Of a DNA stretch of 11,316 bases, positions 1 to 7,164 are shown piece by piece. This stretch comes from an uncultured Burkholderiales bacterium (GTDB lineage: Bacteria; Pseudomonadota; Gammaproteobacteria; Burkholderiales; Burkholderiaceae_C): assembly GCA_903871865.1 (NCBI GenBank), contig CAIQIL010000387.1, positions 1-11,316 on the forward strand, given 5' to 3'. The notes under the pieces were generated by a model. The model was given only the letters and a program-made list of their open reading frames with translations, was not told the origin of the DNA and did not search any database. The number at the start of each line of letters is the position of its first letter. Position 1 is the stretch's first letter. The translations under genes were made by a program, and so were the position numbers.

Positions 1-152
1 AGCCCGATGGCCTGCTGGGCCCGGCCACGCGCGCGGCCTTGCGCGGCTACCAGCGCAGCATCGGCCTGCCAGCAGACGGCTTCCCGACGGTGGAGCTCCT
101 CCAGACCTTGCAAGGCTTGCCCAGCACCCCGGCCGCGCCCGCGCCGCGCTGA
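1..152 (+). CDS. 3' end of a peptidoglycan-binding (PG_binding_1) protein, probably MltB-like lytic murein transglycosylase (partial)
   Basis: Only the last 49 codons plus TGA are in the window; the reading frame begins at base 3 and the gene continues upstream. The visible peptide contains DGLLGPATRAALRGYQ and then GLPADGFPTVELLQ. This is the second half of a PF01471 peptidoglycan-binding repeat (DGxxGxxTxxAxxxFQ...GLxxDGxxTxxLL). A short Pro/Ala tail (PSTPAAPAPR) ends the protein. In Burkholderiales this C-terminal arrangement is common in lytic murein transglycosylases of the MltB/SLT_2 type, where the repeat anchors the periplasmic enzyme to the wall. The catalytic domain is not visible, so the enzyme class is inference; an amidase or L,D-transpeptidase with the same binding repeat is possible. 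The stop lies only 9 bp from the stop of the convergent AraC-type gene, and I see no terminator between them. Confidence 0.75.
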   Translation, partial: PDGLLGPATRAALRGYQRSIGLPADGFPTVELLQTLQGLPSTPAAPAPR

Positions 153-161
153 GCGGTCAGG

Positions 162-1175
162 TCAGCGCATGCGGCTGGGCGCGACGCCGAACCAGCGCTT
201 GAAGGCCTGGGAAAAGCTCGACAGGTCGCTGAAGCCCATCTGCTCGGCGATGTCGGACAGCGACAGCGCCCCATCGGCCAGCAGCGTGCGCGCCTGCTGC
301 TGGCGCGCGTCGGCCAGCAAGGCGCGAAAGCTCGTGCCGTCGTCCTGCAGGCGCCGCTTGAGGGTGCGTTCGCTGAGCTGCAGCAGCCGCGCCACCTGCG
401 GCAGGTCGGGCACGCGGTCCATGGGCGCCACGCCCAGGTAGCCGCGGACGAGTTCCGTGACGCCCTGGCCGGCACGGCGCCGCGCCATCAACTGGGCACC
501 GGCGGCTTCGCACGCGGCCACCGTCAAGGGGTTGGCCTGCGGCAAAGGCATCGACAACCAGCGGCGGTCGAAGCCCAGGGTGTTGGCCGCCGCCCCGTGG
601 CGCGGCCGCACACCGAACTGGCGCTCCAGGCGCGCCAGCAACTCGGGCGGGGCCGCGTCGGGGCTGCGCAAGGTGAAGCGCGTGAGCACGCCGGTCTGGC
701 CCAGGGTTTCGTGCAGCAGGCGGGCGGCGGCGGTCATGTCGCGCGCCACCAGGAAGCGGCGCAGCTCAGCGGACACATCGGGCTCGCCGAAGCTCAGCAC
801 CACGGTGTCGCCATCTTCGTAGACAGCGATGAGCGAGAAGGCGTAGGCCAGCGGCATGGAGCGCAAGGCCAGGCTCATGGCGTCGGCCGCGGTGGCGCTG
901 CTGACCAGGCCCAGGCCCCAGATGCCGTAGGTGGAAAAGCTGTAGCGCAGGCCCACCTCCATGCCCAGGCCGGGCGCAGCGCCCAGGGCCTGCACGAGGC
1001 GCTCGGCGATGCGCAGCTCCTGCAAGGCGGTGATGTCGGTGTGCGGGTCGTCGAGTTGCGCGCGGCTCAGGCCGGCGGCCGACAGCAGCGCGCCAACCGG
1101 GGCGCCCCGCTCCTCGGCGAAGGCCAGCATCAAGCGGGCGCTGGCCGGGCTGCGGGTGACATCGAAGAAATGCAT
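162..1175 (-). CDS. AraC-family transcriptional regulator with arabinose-binding-like N-terminal domain
   Basis: The protein has 337 residues, the usual length for AraC regulators with a PF12625-type (Arabinose_bd/OruR-like) N-terminal sensor domain. That domain spans roughly residues 15-210 and includes GLRYSFSTYGIWGLGLVSS at about 75-93. The C-terminal DNA-binding domain carries two helix-turn-helix units: VARLLQLSERTLKRRLQ at about 261-277 and LSDIAEQMGFSDLSSFSQAF at about 306-325, ending in KRWFGVAPSRMR, the typical AraC end. I chose the ATG at 1175 because MHFFDVTRSPASAR matches how these proteins begin; an in-frame ATG at 1241 would add 22 untypical residues. The gene diverges from a BVMO/hydrolase operon across 90 bp. 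By analogy with similar layouts it probably activates that operon in response to the ketone substrate or a product. The target is inference; the family assignment is secure. Confidence 0.92.
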   Translation of the reverse strand: MHFFDVTRSPASARLMLAFAEERGAPVGALLSAAGLSRAQLDDPHTDITALQELRIAERLVQALGAAPGLGMEVGLRYSFSTYGIWGLGLVSSATAADAMSLALRSMPLAYAFSLIAVYEDGDTVVLSFGEPDVSAELRRFLVARDMTAAARLLHETLGQTGVLTRFTLRSPDAAPPELLARLERQFGVRPRHGAAANTLGFDRRWLSMPLPQANPLTVAACEAAGAQLMARRRAGQGVTELVRGYLGVAPMDRVPDLPQVARLLQLSERTLKRRLQDDGTSFRALLADARQQQARTLLADGALSLSDIAEQMGFSDLSSFSQAFKRWFGVAPSRMR

Positions 1176-1265
1176 GTGGCCCAAATCATAAAGCGGCTGG
1201 CCCCGTGCAACATTCAGGTCTGACCCTGTCCCTGCCACCATGCGACCCCAGGCTCAGGAGACCCC
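1176..1265. promoter_or_regulatory. Divergent control region between AraC-type regulator and BVMO operon
   Basis: This 90-bp gap separates two divergent starts. On the minus strand a TATGAT box (1185-1190) sits only 9 nt before the regulator ATG, with no good -35 at 16-18 bp. On the plus strand the best sigma70-like pair is TTCAGG (1213-1218), 17 bp, CACCAT (1236-1241), which matches consensus at only 3 of 6 positions in each box. Weak boxes are expected at activator-dependent promoters. The short palindrome GGTCTGACC (1217-1225) overlaps the proposed -35 and could be part of an operator. The BVMO ribosome binding site (GGAG at about 1257-1260) is clear. The operator and both promoters are inferences from position and weak matches. 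Confidence 0.4.
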
Positions 1266-2771
1266 ATGCAGGACACGCCCCCCATCCACGGCACGCTCAT
1301 CATCGGCACCGGCTTCGCTGGCATCGGCATGGCGGTGGCGCTGCAGCGCAGCGGTCGCCACGACTTCCTGCTGCTGGAGCGCGCCGCGGACGTTGGTGGT
1401 GTCTGGCGCGACAACACCTACCCGGGCGCGGCCTGCGACGTGCCCTCGCACCTGTACTCGTTTTCCTTCGCGCCCAACCCCGACTGGTCGCGCGTGTTCG
1501 CCAGCCAGGCCGAGATCCATGCCTATCTGCGCGGCTGTGCCGAGCGCTTCCAGCTGCGCCCGCACATCCGCTTTCAGACCGAGGTGAGCGCCGCCCGCTG
1601 GGACGAGGCCGAGGGCTGCTGGGAGGTCACGCTGGTGGGTGGCGGGTCGCTGCGCGCGCGCGTGCTGGTCACGGGCATGGGCCAGCTCAGCCGGCCTGCG
1701 CTGCCCCGCATCCCCGGCCTGGCCGACTTCCGGGGGCCCTGCTTCCACTCGGCCCAGTGGGACCACGGCTGCGACCTGCGCGACAAGCGCGTCGCCGTGA
1801 TCGGCACCGGGGCCTCGGCCATCCAGTTCGTGCCCGCCATCGCCCCAGACGTGGCGCAGCTGCACGTTTTCCAGCGCTCGGCGGCCTACCTGCTGCCCCG
1901 GCCCGACCGCGCTTACCGCCCCTGGGAGAAGGCCCTCTTCCGCCACGTGCCTGCCGCCATGAAGCTGCACCGCGCCTGGGTTTACCTGAGCTACGAATCG
2001 CGCGCGCTGGCCTTCACGCGCCTGCACAGCCTGATGACGCTGGCCGGCGGCCTGCCCTTTCGGCGCATGCTGAAGCGGCAGGTGGCCGACCCGGCCTTGC
2101 GCCAGCGCCTCACGCCCGATTACCCGATCGGCTGCAAGCGCATCTTGCTGTCCAGCGAGTACCTGGCCACCATGGCGCGCCCGAACGTGAGCCTGGTCAC
2201 CACCGGCATCCGGCGCATCACGCCCGATGGCGTGGAGACCGAAGACGGCCGCCACCACGCCGCCGACGTGCTGGTCCTGGGCACCGGTTTCGCCGCCACC
2301 GAGTTCCTGGCGCCCATGGACGTGCGCGGCCGCAACGGCATCGCGCTCGGCCAGGTGTGGTCGCAAGGCGCGAAGGCCCACCTCGGCATGACCGTACCGG
2401 GCTTCCCCAACTTCTTCATGCTGTACGGGCCCAACACCAACCTGGGCCACAACTCCATCGTCTACATGCTGGAGAGCCAGATCGCCCACGTGGTGCGCTG
2501 CATCGACCAGCTGGACAAGCAAGGCGCGCGCAGCATCGAGGTCGACGCCCCACGCCACGACGCCTACAACGCGCACATCCAGGCGCGGCTCAAAGGCACC
2601 GTCTGGCACGGCTGCACCAGCTGGTACGTCGATGCCAAGGGCCACAACAGCACCAACTGGCCCGGCTTCACCCTGACCTACCGCTGGCTGACCCGCCGCA
2701 GCGACTGGGGCGCCTACCGTTTCCAGCCCCCGGCTCAGCCATTCACCTCGCCCCCCGCCACGACCCCATGA
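1266..2771 (+). CDS. Class I Baeyer-Villiger monooxygenase (FAD/NADPH-dependent)
   Basis: The protein has 501 residues and should oxidise a ketone to an ester or lactone using NADPH and O2, in the cytoplasm. An N-terminal FAD Rossmann motif GTGFAG lies at 14-19. Both class I BVMO fingerprints are exact: GGVWRDNTYPGAACD at 44-58 fits [A/G]GxWxxxx[F/Y]P[G/M]xxxD, and FRGPCFHSAQWD at 155-166 fits FxGxxxHxxxW[P/D]. The NADPH Rossmann motif GTGASA is at 180-185. The segment YPIGCKRILL (286-295) supplies R292, which I infer corresponds to the arginine that stabilises the Criegee intermediate in characterised BVMOs. GPNTNLGHNS (388-397) is typical of the 4-hydroxyacetophenone/cyclohexanone monooxygenase-like group. 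A GGAG ribosome binding site precedes the ATG. The stop overlaps the start of the hydrolase gene, so the two are co-translated. The substrate cannot be read from sequence; an aliphatic or aryl ketone is a guess. Confidence 0.93.
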   Translation: MQDTPPIHGTLIIGTGFAGIGMAVALQRSGRHDFLLLERAADVGGVWRDNTYPGAACDVPSHLYSFSFAPNPDWSRVFASQAEIHAYLRGCAERFQLRPHIRFQTEVSAARWDEAEGCWEVTLVGGGSLRARVLVTGMGQLSRPALPRIPGLADFRGPCFHSAQWDHGCDLRDKRVAVIGTGASAIQFVPAIAPDVAQLHVFQRSAAYLLPRPDRAYRPWEKALFRHVPAAMKLHRAWVYLSYESRALAFTRLHSLMTLAGGLPFRRMLKRQVADPALRQRLTPDYPIGCKRILLSSEYLATMARPNVSLVTTGIRRITPDGVETEDGRHHAADVLVLGTGFAATEFLAPMDVRGRNGIALGQVWSQGAKAHLGMTVPGFPNFFMLYGPNTNLGHNSIVYMLESQIAHVVRCIDQLDKQGARSIEVDAPRHDAYNAHIQARLKGTVWHGCTSWYVDAKGHNSTNWPGFTLTYRWLTRRSDWGAYRFQPPAQPFTSPPATTP

Positions 2772-3709
2772 ACCACCCGACCGAACGCCGCTACCCAGAC
2801 ACCTCGCACGTGCGCGTGCGCAGCGTCAAATCCACCTTCCAGGCCGAAGGTGCGCTGTGCGCCGCGACCCTGCACCTGCCGGCCGACGCCACCCCCGAGG
2901 CAGCGCTGCCGGCCATCCTGATGGTGGGCGGCTGGGGCAGCGTGCAGATGGCGCTGACCTCGTCCTTCGTGCACCGCTTCGTCGAAGCCGGCTACGCCGT
3001 GATGGAGTTCGACCACCCCGGCTGGGGCGACAGCGGTGGCTTCCCGCGCCAGGGCATCAACCCCTGGCGCCGTCGCCGCGTGAGCGACACCGCCCTGGTG
3101 CACCTCAAGGCCCAGCCCTGGGTCGCCGCCGACCGGATCGTGCTGTGGGGCACCTCCTTCGGCGGTGGCCACGTGGTGGACCTCGCCGGCCAGCACCCGG
3201 AGCTGCAAGGCGCCATCGTCCAGGTGCCCATGCTCGATGGCCTGGCGGCCACGCTGTCGATGTCGCCACTGCGCCTGCTGCAGCTGGTGACGCTGGGCCT
3301 GATCGATGCGATCCAACCCGGGCAGCCCCTGTGCGTGCCCACCCTGGCGCCCCCGGGCGGCTTCGGCACCATGGACCGCGATGGCGCCTGGGACGCGCTG
3401 CAACGCGCCCTGGCCGCCTGGCCCGGTCGGCACTACGACAACCGCGTGGCCGCGCGCTCGGCCCTGACCATGCCTTTCTACCGCCCCTGGAAGCGCCTGA
3501 AAGACGTGCAGGTGCCCATGCTCATCCTCGGCGCCACCGGCGACACCGTCGCGCCCTTCGTGGCCGACAAGGTGGCGCGCGTGGGCAACCCGAAGCTGCA
3601 GGTGGTGGAAGTCGATGCCAACCACTTCGACCCCTACTTCGAGCCGCTGTTCCCGCAGGTGCTGCAACACCAATTGGCTTTCCTGGCGCGCGTGCTGCCG
3701 TTAGACTGA
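2768..3709 (+). CDS. Alpha/beta-hydrolase fold esterase/lactonase partner of the BVMO
   Basis: The protein has 313 residues, with no signal peptide or membrane segment, so it is likely cytoplasmic. The oxyanion strand-loop is LMVGGWGS (51-58). The nucleophile elbow GTSFGG (128-133) places the catalytic Ser at 130. The acid is probably Asp259 (LGATGDTVAP) and the base His286 (VDANHFDP), giving a complete, correctly ordered triad. Between elbow and acid, residues of about 155-245 form a cap. The start ATG at 2768 overlaps the upstream BVMO stop (ATGA), which indicates translational coupling and fixes the start. BVMOs are often paired with esterases: the monooxygenase makes an ester or lactone and the hydrolase cleaves it to an alcohol plus acid or a hydroxy acid. 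That job is inferred from context. The fold is clear but the substrate is unknown, and related family members include thioesterase- and dienelactone hydrolase-like enzymes. Confidence 0.9.
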   Translation: MNHPTERRYPDTSHVRVRSVKSTFQAEGALCAATLHLPADATPEAALPAILMVGGWGSVQMALTSSFVHRFVEAGYAVMEFDHPGWGDSGGFPRQGINPWRRRRVSDTALVHLKAQPWVAADRIVLWGTSFGGGHVVDLAGQHPELQGAIVQVPMLDGLAATLSMSPLRLLQLVTLGLIDAIQPGQPLCVPTLAPPGGFGTMDRDGAWDALQRALAAWPGRHYDNRVAARSALTMPFYRPWKRLKDVQVPMLILGATGDTVAPFVADKVARVGNPKLQVVEVDANHFDPYFEPLFPQVLQHQLAFLARVLPLD

Positions 3710-3731
3710 CGGGATTCCGTTCTGCCCCTCC

Positions 3732-3788
3732 GTGAGTGCCCCCCCTTGTGCGTTGTGGGGCTCAGGTCGCCGCATTGCGCCCACTCAC
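3732..3788 (+). other. Inverted repeat with inner hairpin in the hydrolase-methyltransferase gap
   Basis: In the 98-bp gap, GTGAGTG (3732-3738) is exactly complementary to CACTCAC (3782-3788) across 43 nt. Inside it, CCCC (3742-3745) can pair with GGGG (3757-3760). There is no U-tract, so this is not a typical intrinsic terminator. It ends just before the Shine-Dalgarno sequence of the next gene and could attenuate read-through or shape the methyltransferase leader. Function is speculative. Confidence 0.3.
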
Positions 3789-3807
3789 CGAACCAGGGGA
3801 CGTCCGC

Positions 3808-4491
3808 ATGCCGGGCTACCAGACCAAGCAAGAGAGCGTCGCCATCCAGGGCGCGCATGGCCTCCGCATCCAGTCGCTGCTGGACCGCCAGCAGTTCGCC
3901 GACCCCGATGGCGAGGCCGAGGCGGTGGGCATCTCCAGCGCCATGTGGCCGCTGTTCGGCCTGCTGTGGCCCTCGTCACAGGAACTCGCCAACTGGATGG
4001 AGCGCCGCGCCACCGTGCCGCAGGAACGCATCCTGGAAGTCGGCTGCGGCCTGGCCCTGGCCAGCCTGGTCATGCACCGCCGCGGCGAAGACGTCACCGC
4101 CTCCGACTGCCACCCGCTGACCTCGCGCTTCCTGAGCGACAACACCGCGCTCAACGACCTGCTGCCGCTGCCCTACCGGCATGGCAACTGGGCCGATGCC
4201 GACGGCGCGCCGGTGCGCGCAGGCCGCCCGGTGGTGGAAGGCCGCTTCGACCTCATCATGGGCAGCGACGTGCTCTACGAGCGCGACGAATCGGGCCACC
4301 TCTCGCGCTTCATCGCCCGGCACGCGCAACCCACGGCCGAAGTCCTCATCGTCGACCCGAACCGCGGCAACCGCAGCGGCTTCAACCGCCGCATGGCCGC
4401 CGAGGGCTTCGCGCTGGAAGAGGTGGACCTGAGCCACGCCCGCGAGGGCGAGGCGCCCTACCGCGGGCGCATGCTGCGGTACAAGCGCTGA
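3808..4491 (+). CDS. Class I SAM-dependent methyltransferase (Methyltransf_16-like)
   Basis: The protein has 227 residues and a Rossmann-fold methyltransferase core. Motif I is ILEVGCGLALASL (75-87), the acidic residue that binds the SAM ribose is probably Asp100 (TASDCHP), and the later motif DLIMGSDVLYE (148-158) is characteristic of the PF10294 group. That group includes protein lysine and histidine methyltransferases. The segment W47-PLFGLLWPSSQELANWM before motif I is also usual there. The strong Shine-Dalgarno AGGGGA (3795-3800), 7 nt upstream, selects the ATG at 3808 over an in-frame upstream ATG at 3736. It lies 98 bp after the hydrolase gene and may be read through from the BVMO operon, but its own RBS and the structured gap suggest it can be separate. 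The substrate, protein or small molecule, is not predictable here. I see no reason from its motifs to link it to ketone metabolism. Confidence 0.85.
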   Translation: MPGYQTKQESVAIQGAHGLRIQSLLDRQQFADPDGEAEAVGISSAMWPLFGLLWPSSQELANWMERRATVPQERILEVGCGLALASLVMHRRGEDVTASDCHPLTSRFLSDNTALNDLLPLPYRHGNWADADGAPVRAGRPVVEGRFDLIMGSDVLYERDESGHLSRFIARHAQPTAEVLIVDPNRGNRSGFNRRMAAEGFALEEVDLSHAREGEAPYRGRMLRYKR

Positions 4492-4497
4492 TCTGGC

Positions 4498-4552
4498 GCT
4501 GAGCGGACGTTGAGCGGGCGCTGAACGTGTGCTGAGCCCGCGCTGAACGCTC
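4498..4552. repeat. Degenerate 11-bp tandem repeat, five copies
   Basis: Five contiguous 11-bp units run from 4498: GCTGAGCGGAC, GTTGAGCGGGC, GCTGAACGTGT, GCTGAGCCCGC, GCTGAACGCTC. All share G[C/T]TGA[A/G]C at their first seven positions. Since 11 is not a multiple of 3, the TGA of successive units falls in all three plus-strand frames (4500, 4511, 4522, then repeating). The array starts 6 bp after the methyltransferase stop and runs into the stop codon of convergent rpe. I do not recognise it as a known named repeat. Confidence 0.8.
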
Positions 4553-4558
4553 AGCGCG
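4539..4558. terminator. GC-rich hairpin over the rpe stop codon, possible bidirectional terminator
   Basis: CGCGCTGA (4539-4546) and TCAGCGCG (4551-4558) form a perfect 8-bp stem with the 4-nt loop ACGC. The minus-strand TGA of rpe (4551-4553) is inside the right arm. Position between convergent genes suits a shared transcription end point, but no T-run follows on either strand, so intrinsic termination would be weak. It may instead protect mRNA 3' ends. Confidence 0.4.
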
Positions 4559-5255
4559 CCAGCTCGGCCCGCATCGCGTCGATGACGTCCTTGTAGCTGG
4601 GCTGGCCGAAGATGGCGCTGCCGGCCACGAAGGTGTCGGCGCCCGCGTCGGCGATGCGGCGGATGTTGTCCACCTTCACGCCACCGTCGATCTCCAGGCG
4701 GATGTCACGGCCCGTTTCGCGGTGGTGTGCGTCGATCAGCTTGCGCACCTTCTCGGCCTTGCGCAAGGTGCTGTCGATGAAGCTCTGGCCACCGAAGCCG
4801 GGGTTCACGCTCATCAGCAGCACCACATCGACCTTGTCGATCACCCATTCCAGCACGTCGATCGGCATGGCCGGGTTGAACACCAGGCCGGCCTGGATGC
4901 CTTCGGCCTTGATCAGCTGCAGGGTGCGGTCCACGTGGGTGGAGGCATCGGGGTGGAAGGTGACGATGTCGGCGCCGGACTTGGCAAACGCCGTGGCCAG
5001 GGCGTCAACGGGTTGCACCATCAGGTGCACGTCGATGGGCACCTTCGTGCCGTCGGCCTTGACGCTGTGCTTGCGCAGGGCCTGGCAGACCATCGGCCCG
5101 AAGGTCAGGTTGGGCACGTAATGGTTGTCCATCACGTCGAAGTGGATCCAGTCGGCGCCGGCGTCGATGACGTTGCGCACCTCCTCGCCCAGGCGGGCGA
5201 AATCGGCAGACAGGATGCTGGGGGCGATGCGGAAGGTGCGGGGAGCGGACGACAT
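4551..5255 (-). CDS. rpe: Ribulose-phosphate 3-epimerase
   Basis: The protein has 234 residues, close to the family norm of about 220-230. It interconverts D-ribulose 5-phosphate and D-xylulose 5-phosphate in the pentose phosphate pathway and the Calvin cycle; it is cytosolic and metal-dependent. It is a TIM barrel with all family signatures in order: [10 protein letters not shown] (10-19), [17 protein letters not shown] (38-54, metal and active-site His/Asp), DVHLMV (75-80), VNPGFGGQ (150-157, phosphate and active-site loop), LEIDGGV (187-193, catalytic/metal Asp) and AGSAIFG (211-217). The start at 5255 is preferred because an upstream in-frame ATG (5288) overlaps the -10-like box TACAAT and would lie ahead of the expected transcript start. 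No strong Shine-Dalgarno precedes 5255. The gene is downstream of the phosphatase gene on the same strand, 113 bp away, and has its own likely promoter. Confidence 0.96.
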   Translation of the reverse strand: MSSAPRTFRIAPSILSADFARLGEEVRNVIDAGADWIHFDVMDNHYVPNLTFGPMVCQALRKHSVKADGTKVPIDVHLMVQPVDALATAFAKSGADIVTFHPDASTHVDRTLQLIKAEGIQAGLVFNPAMPIDVLEWVIDKVDVVLLMSVNPGFGGQSFIDSTLRKAEKVRKLIDAHHRETGRDIRLEIDGGVKVDNIRRIADAGADTFVAGSAIFGQPSYKDVIDAMRAELAR

Positions 5256-5286
5256 GGCGGCGGCGAATGGAATGGGCAAGGCCGCC

Positions 5287-5316
5287 ATTGTAGGAAGCCC
5301 GGCCCGGTTTTGCCCA
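5287..5316 (-). promoter_or_regulatory. Predicted sigma70-type promoter of rpe
   Basis: On the minus strand TGGGCA (5311-5316, 4 of 6 to TTGACA), an 18-bp spacer and TACAAT (5287-5292, 5 of 6 to TATAAT) lie upstream of rpe. Transcription would start near 5280, giving a leader of about 25 nt to the ATG at 5255. The prediction rests on consensus match and position only. Confidence 0.45.
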
Positions 5317-5368
5317 CCGCCGGCCATGCCGGAGCACGGCCCAACAGCATCCTGGTTCACGCCCAGGC

Positions 5369-7129
5369 TCAGTAACCCCAGGTGCTTTGCGGCATCAACC
5401 AGGGGAAGCTCATGTGCTTGCGCTGGCGGGCCACGCACTTGCGCGAGGCCGTGGCGCTGTCCACGGTCTTGTCCACGGCGTAGCTGACCCACTCGGCATA
5501 GCTGTCGGTGAGCTCCAGCGTCGAGTAGCCCGAGCTGCTGCTGTTGAAGAAACGGATGTGCGGGTTGGCCACCTGCACCGCCGGTGCCACCAGGCCTTGC
5601 ACGGCCAGCTCGCGCACCTTGGGGTCGGCGTTGGCGGCCAGCAGCTCGCCCAGGGTCGAGGACGTGATCGACGGCGTCATGAACTCCGCGCCCAGGTAGT
5701 TCGAGGTGTCGATCAGGTTGGGGCTGGTGTAGTCGAACTTGATGTCGCTGGCGATGTGGGTGTGCAGGTCGCCGGTGACGACGAGGAAGTTCTTCACCGC
5801 GGCCTGGCGCAGCGCAGCGCAGATGGCCGTGCGCTCGGCGCCGTAGCCGTCCCAGGCATCGACGTTGAAGGGCGTCAGCGGGCTGGCGATCGGGGTCAGC
5901 GAGAGGCGGCCGAAGTAGGTCTGGTTGCCCATGAGCTTCCAGGTGGCGCGCGAGGTGGTCAGGCCATCGACCAGCCAGTTGTGCTGGGCCTGGCCCAGCA
6001 GGGTGCGGCCAGGTGCGTCGCCCTTGCTGCAACCCAGCGGGGCGTAGCGCTGCAGGTAGTCGCCTTCGCCGCAGGGATGGTTGCTGCGGTAGGTGCGGTT
6101 CTCGATCATCAACAGGTCGAGGAAGCCGGCGAAGTCGAAGCGGCGGTAAACGGTGAGGGCGTCGAAGGGGTGGGTGGCGTTGCTGTTGAAGCTGACGCGG
6201 GCCGGCACGTACTCGGTCCAGGCGCGTTGCGAGTCCAGCTTGAGCTGCTTGAGCAGGGCGGGGCTGTTGCCGTATTTCGGGTCGGTCGTGTAGGGGTGGT
6301 CGGGCGCGCCCAGGGTGTCGCGGGCGTAGTCCCAATAGACGTCGTTGGCCGTCTCGTGGTCGTCCGGCACGCAGATGAAGGTGTGGCGCTCCATCGCGGC
6401 CTGCAGCTTGCGGTCGCTGCGGATGGTGCGGTAGATGAAGCGGTAGTCGGCCAGGTCCAGGGCCACGGTGCCACCGGAAGGCAGCACCATGGTGCGGTCG
6501 GCGTAAGGCAGGCTCTGGAAGCGCGGGTCGCCGGCGGTCTCGTAAATGAAGTCGCCCAGGTGCAGCACGAAGTCCAGGCTCTCGTCGCGCGAGAGGTGCG
6601 ACCAGGCGCCGTAGTAGCCGTTGGTGAAGTCCTGGCAGGTGGCCAGGCCGAACTTCAGGCGGCGCACGCCATTGGGCGTGGACGGCAGGGTGCGGCAGCG
6701 GCCGGTGCGGCTGACGGTGCCGGCATAGATGAAGCGATAGTAGAAGCTGCCACCGGCGGGCGTGGCGGGCAACTGGCCGTCGAGGTCCACCTTGACGGTG
6801 AAATCGCGCTCAGCGCCGATCTGGTCGGGGCGCACCTCGGCTTGCAGCACCAGCTGGCTGAACTGCGCGTCGCTGGCCACCTGCAGGTAGAGCGATTCGC
6901 TGGCGCGCACTTCGCTGGCGCGGATGTGCGTCCACAGGATCACACCGGTGACGCTGGGGTCGGCCGAGGAGATGGACAGGTCGAAGACGCGGTCCGAGTC
7001 GGTGCGCAGGTTGGAGACGTCGATGGGGTTCAGGCCCAGCTTGGCGAAGGTGGCGGCTTGCGCCTGCCAGGTGACCAGCAGGCCACCGCCCAAGGCGCCA
7101 AGCGCCGACAAAAATCCACGACGGTCCAT
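5369..7129 (-). CDS. PhoD-like alkaline phosphatase/phosphodiesterase, Tat-exported
   Basis: The protein has 586 residues and belongs to the PhoD family (PF16655 N-terminal domain plus PF09423 metallophosphatase). A twin-arginine signal peptide is plain: [15 protein letters not shown], then a hydrophobic stretch and AQA (23-25) before the mature end, so the folded enzyme should act outside the cytoplasmic membrane. The N-terminal beta domain covers about 40-150. Metal and catalytic motifs follow in family order: FGLATCQDF (160-168), LHLGDFIYE (189-197), [10 protein letters not shown] (254-263; most members have W before DDHE), and [12 protein letters not shown] (451-462). The family hydrolyses phosphomonoesters or diesters such as teichoic or nucleic acid phosphates using Fe/Ca. 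The substrate here is unknown. The start at 7129 is set by GAGGAG 7 nt upstream and by the signal peptide; an upstream ATG at 7168 would mask the Tat motif. No Pho box is evident upstream. Confidence 0.92.
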   Translation of the reverse strand: MDRRGFLSALGALGGGLLVTWQAQAATFAKLGLNPIDVSNLRTDSDRVFDLSISSADPSVTGVILWTHIRASEVRASESLYLQVASDAQFSQLVLQAEVRPDQIGAERDFTVKVDLDGQLPATPAGGSFYYRFIYAGTVSRTGRCRTLPSTPNGVRRLKFGLATCQDFTNGYYGAWSHLSRDESLDFVLHLGDFIYETAGDPRFQSLPYADRTMVLPSGGTVALDLADYRFIYRTIRSDRKLQAAMERHTFICVPDDHETANDVYWDYARDTLGAPDHPYTTDPKYGNSPALLKQLKLDSQRAWTEYVPARVSFNSNATHPFDALTVYRRFDFAGFLDLLMIENRTYRSNHPCGEGDYLQRYAPLGCSKGDAPGRTLLGQAQHNWLVDGLTTSRATWKLMGNQTYFGRLSLTPIASPLTPFNVDAWDGYGAERTAICAALRQAAVKNFLVVTGDLHTHIASDIKFDYTSPNLIDTSNYLGAEFMTPSITSSTLGELLAANADPKVRELAVQGLVAPAVQVANPHIRFFNSSSSGYSTLELTDSYAEWVSYAVDKTVDSATASRKCVARQRKHMSFPWLMPQSTWGY

Positions 7130-7151
7130 GTTGTTGCTCCTCGGTGTGTGC

Positions 7152-7164
7152 GGCCATTCTGGCC
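7152..7164. repeat. Short perfect inverted repeat in the phosphatase gene leader
   Basis: GGCCATTCTGGCC has 5-bp arms around TTC and lies 23 bp upstream of the phosphatase start codon. It could be a small hairpin in the leader mRNA or a protein-binding site. It is too short to call with confidence. Confidence 0.25.

Noticed and set aside
1254..2645. 463-codon minus-strand open frame antisense to the BVMO gene
   Set aside because: Same shadow composition; the sense strand carries both BVMO fingerprints in perfect register.
1205..2767. Long open plus-strand frame continuing upstream of the alpha/beta hydrolase, which would make an 834-residue fusion
   Set aside because: The part before 2768 is Arg/Pro/Ala-rich out-of-frame translation of the BVMO gene. 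The ATGA overlap and a complete hydrolase domain start set the true start at 2768.
4498..4552. The 11-bp array as a CRISPR array or integration iteron
   Set aside because: Units are contiguous with no spacers and too short and degenerate for CRISPR; no replication initiator or DnaA-box cluster is nearby to support an origin.
5320..5332. CCGGC-CAT-GCCGG stem downstream of the phosphatase gene as a terminator
   Set aside because: Only a 5-bp stem with a 3-nt loop and no adjacent T-run on the minus strand; chance is likely at this GC content.
5256..6335. Open minus-strand frame running through the phosphatase gene into rpe, suggesting a fused protein
   Set aside because: The upstream translation is low-complexity Arg/Pro/Gln/Leu shadow of the phosphatase coding sequence. 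rpe has its own promoter-like box and a normal N-terminus at 5255.
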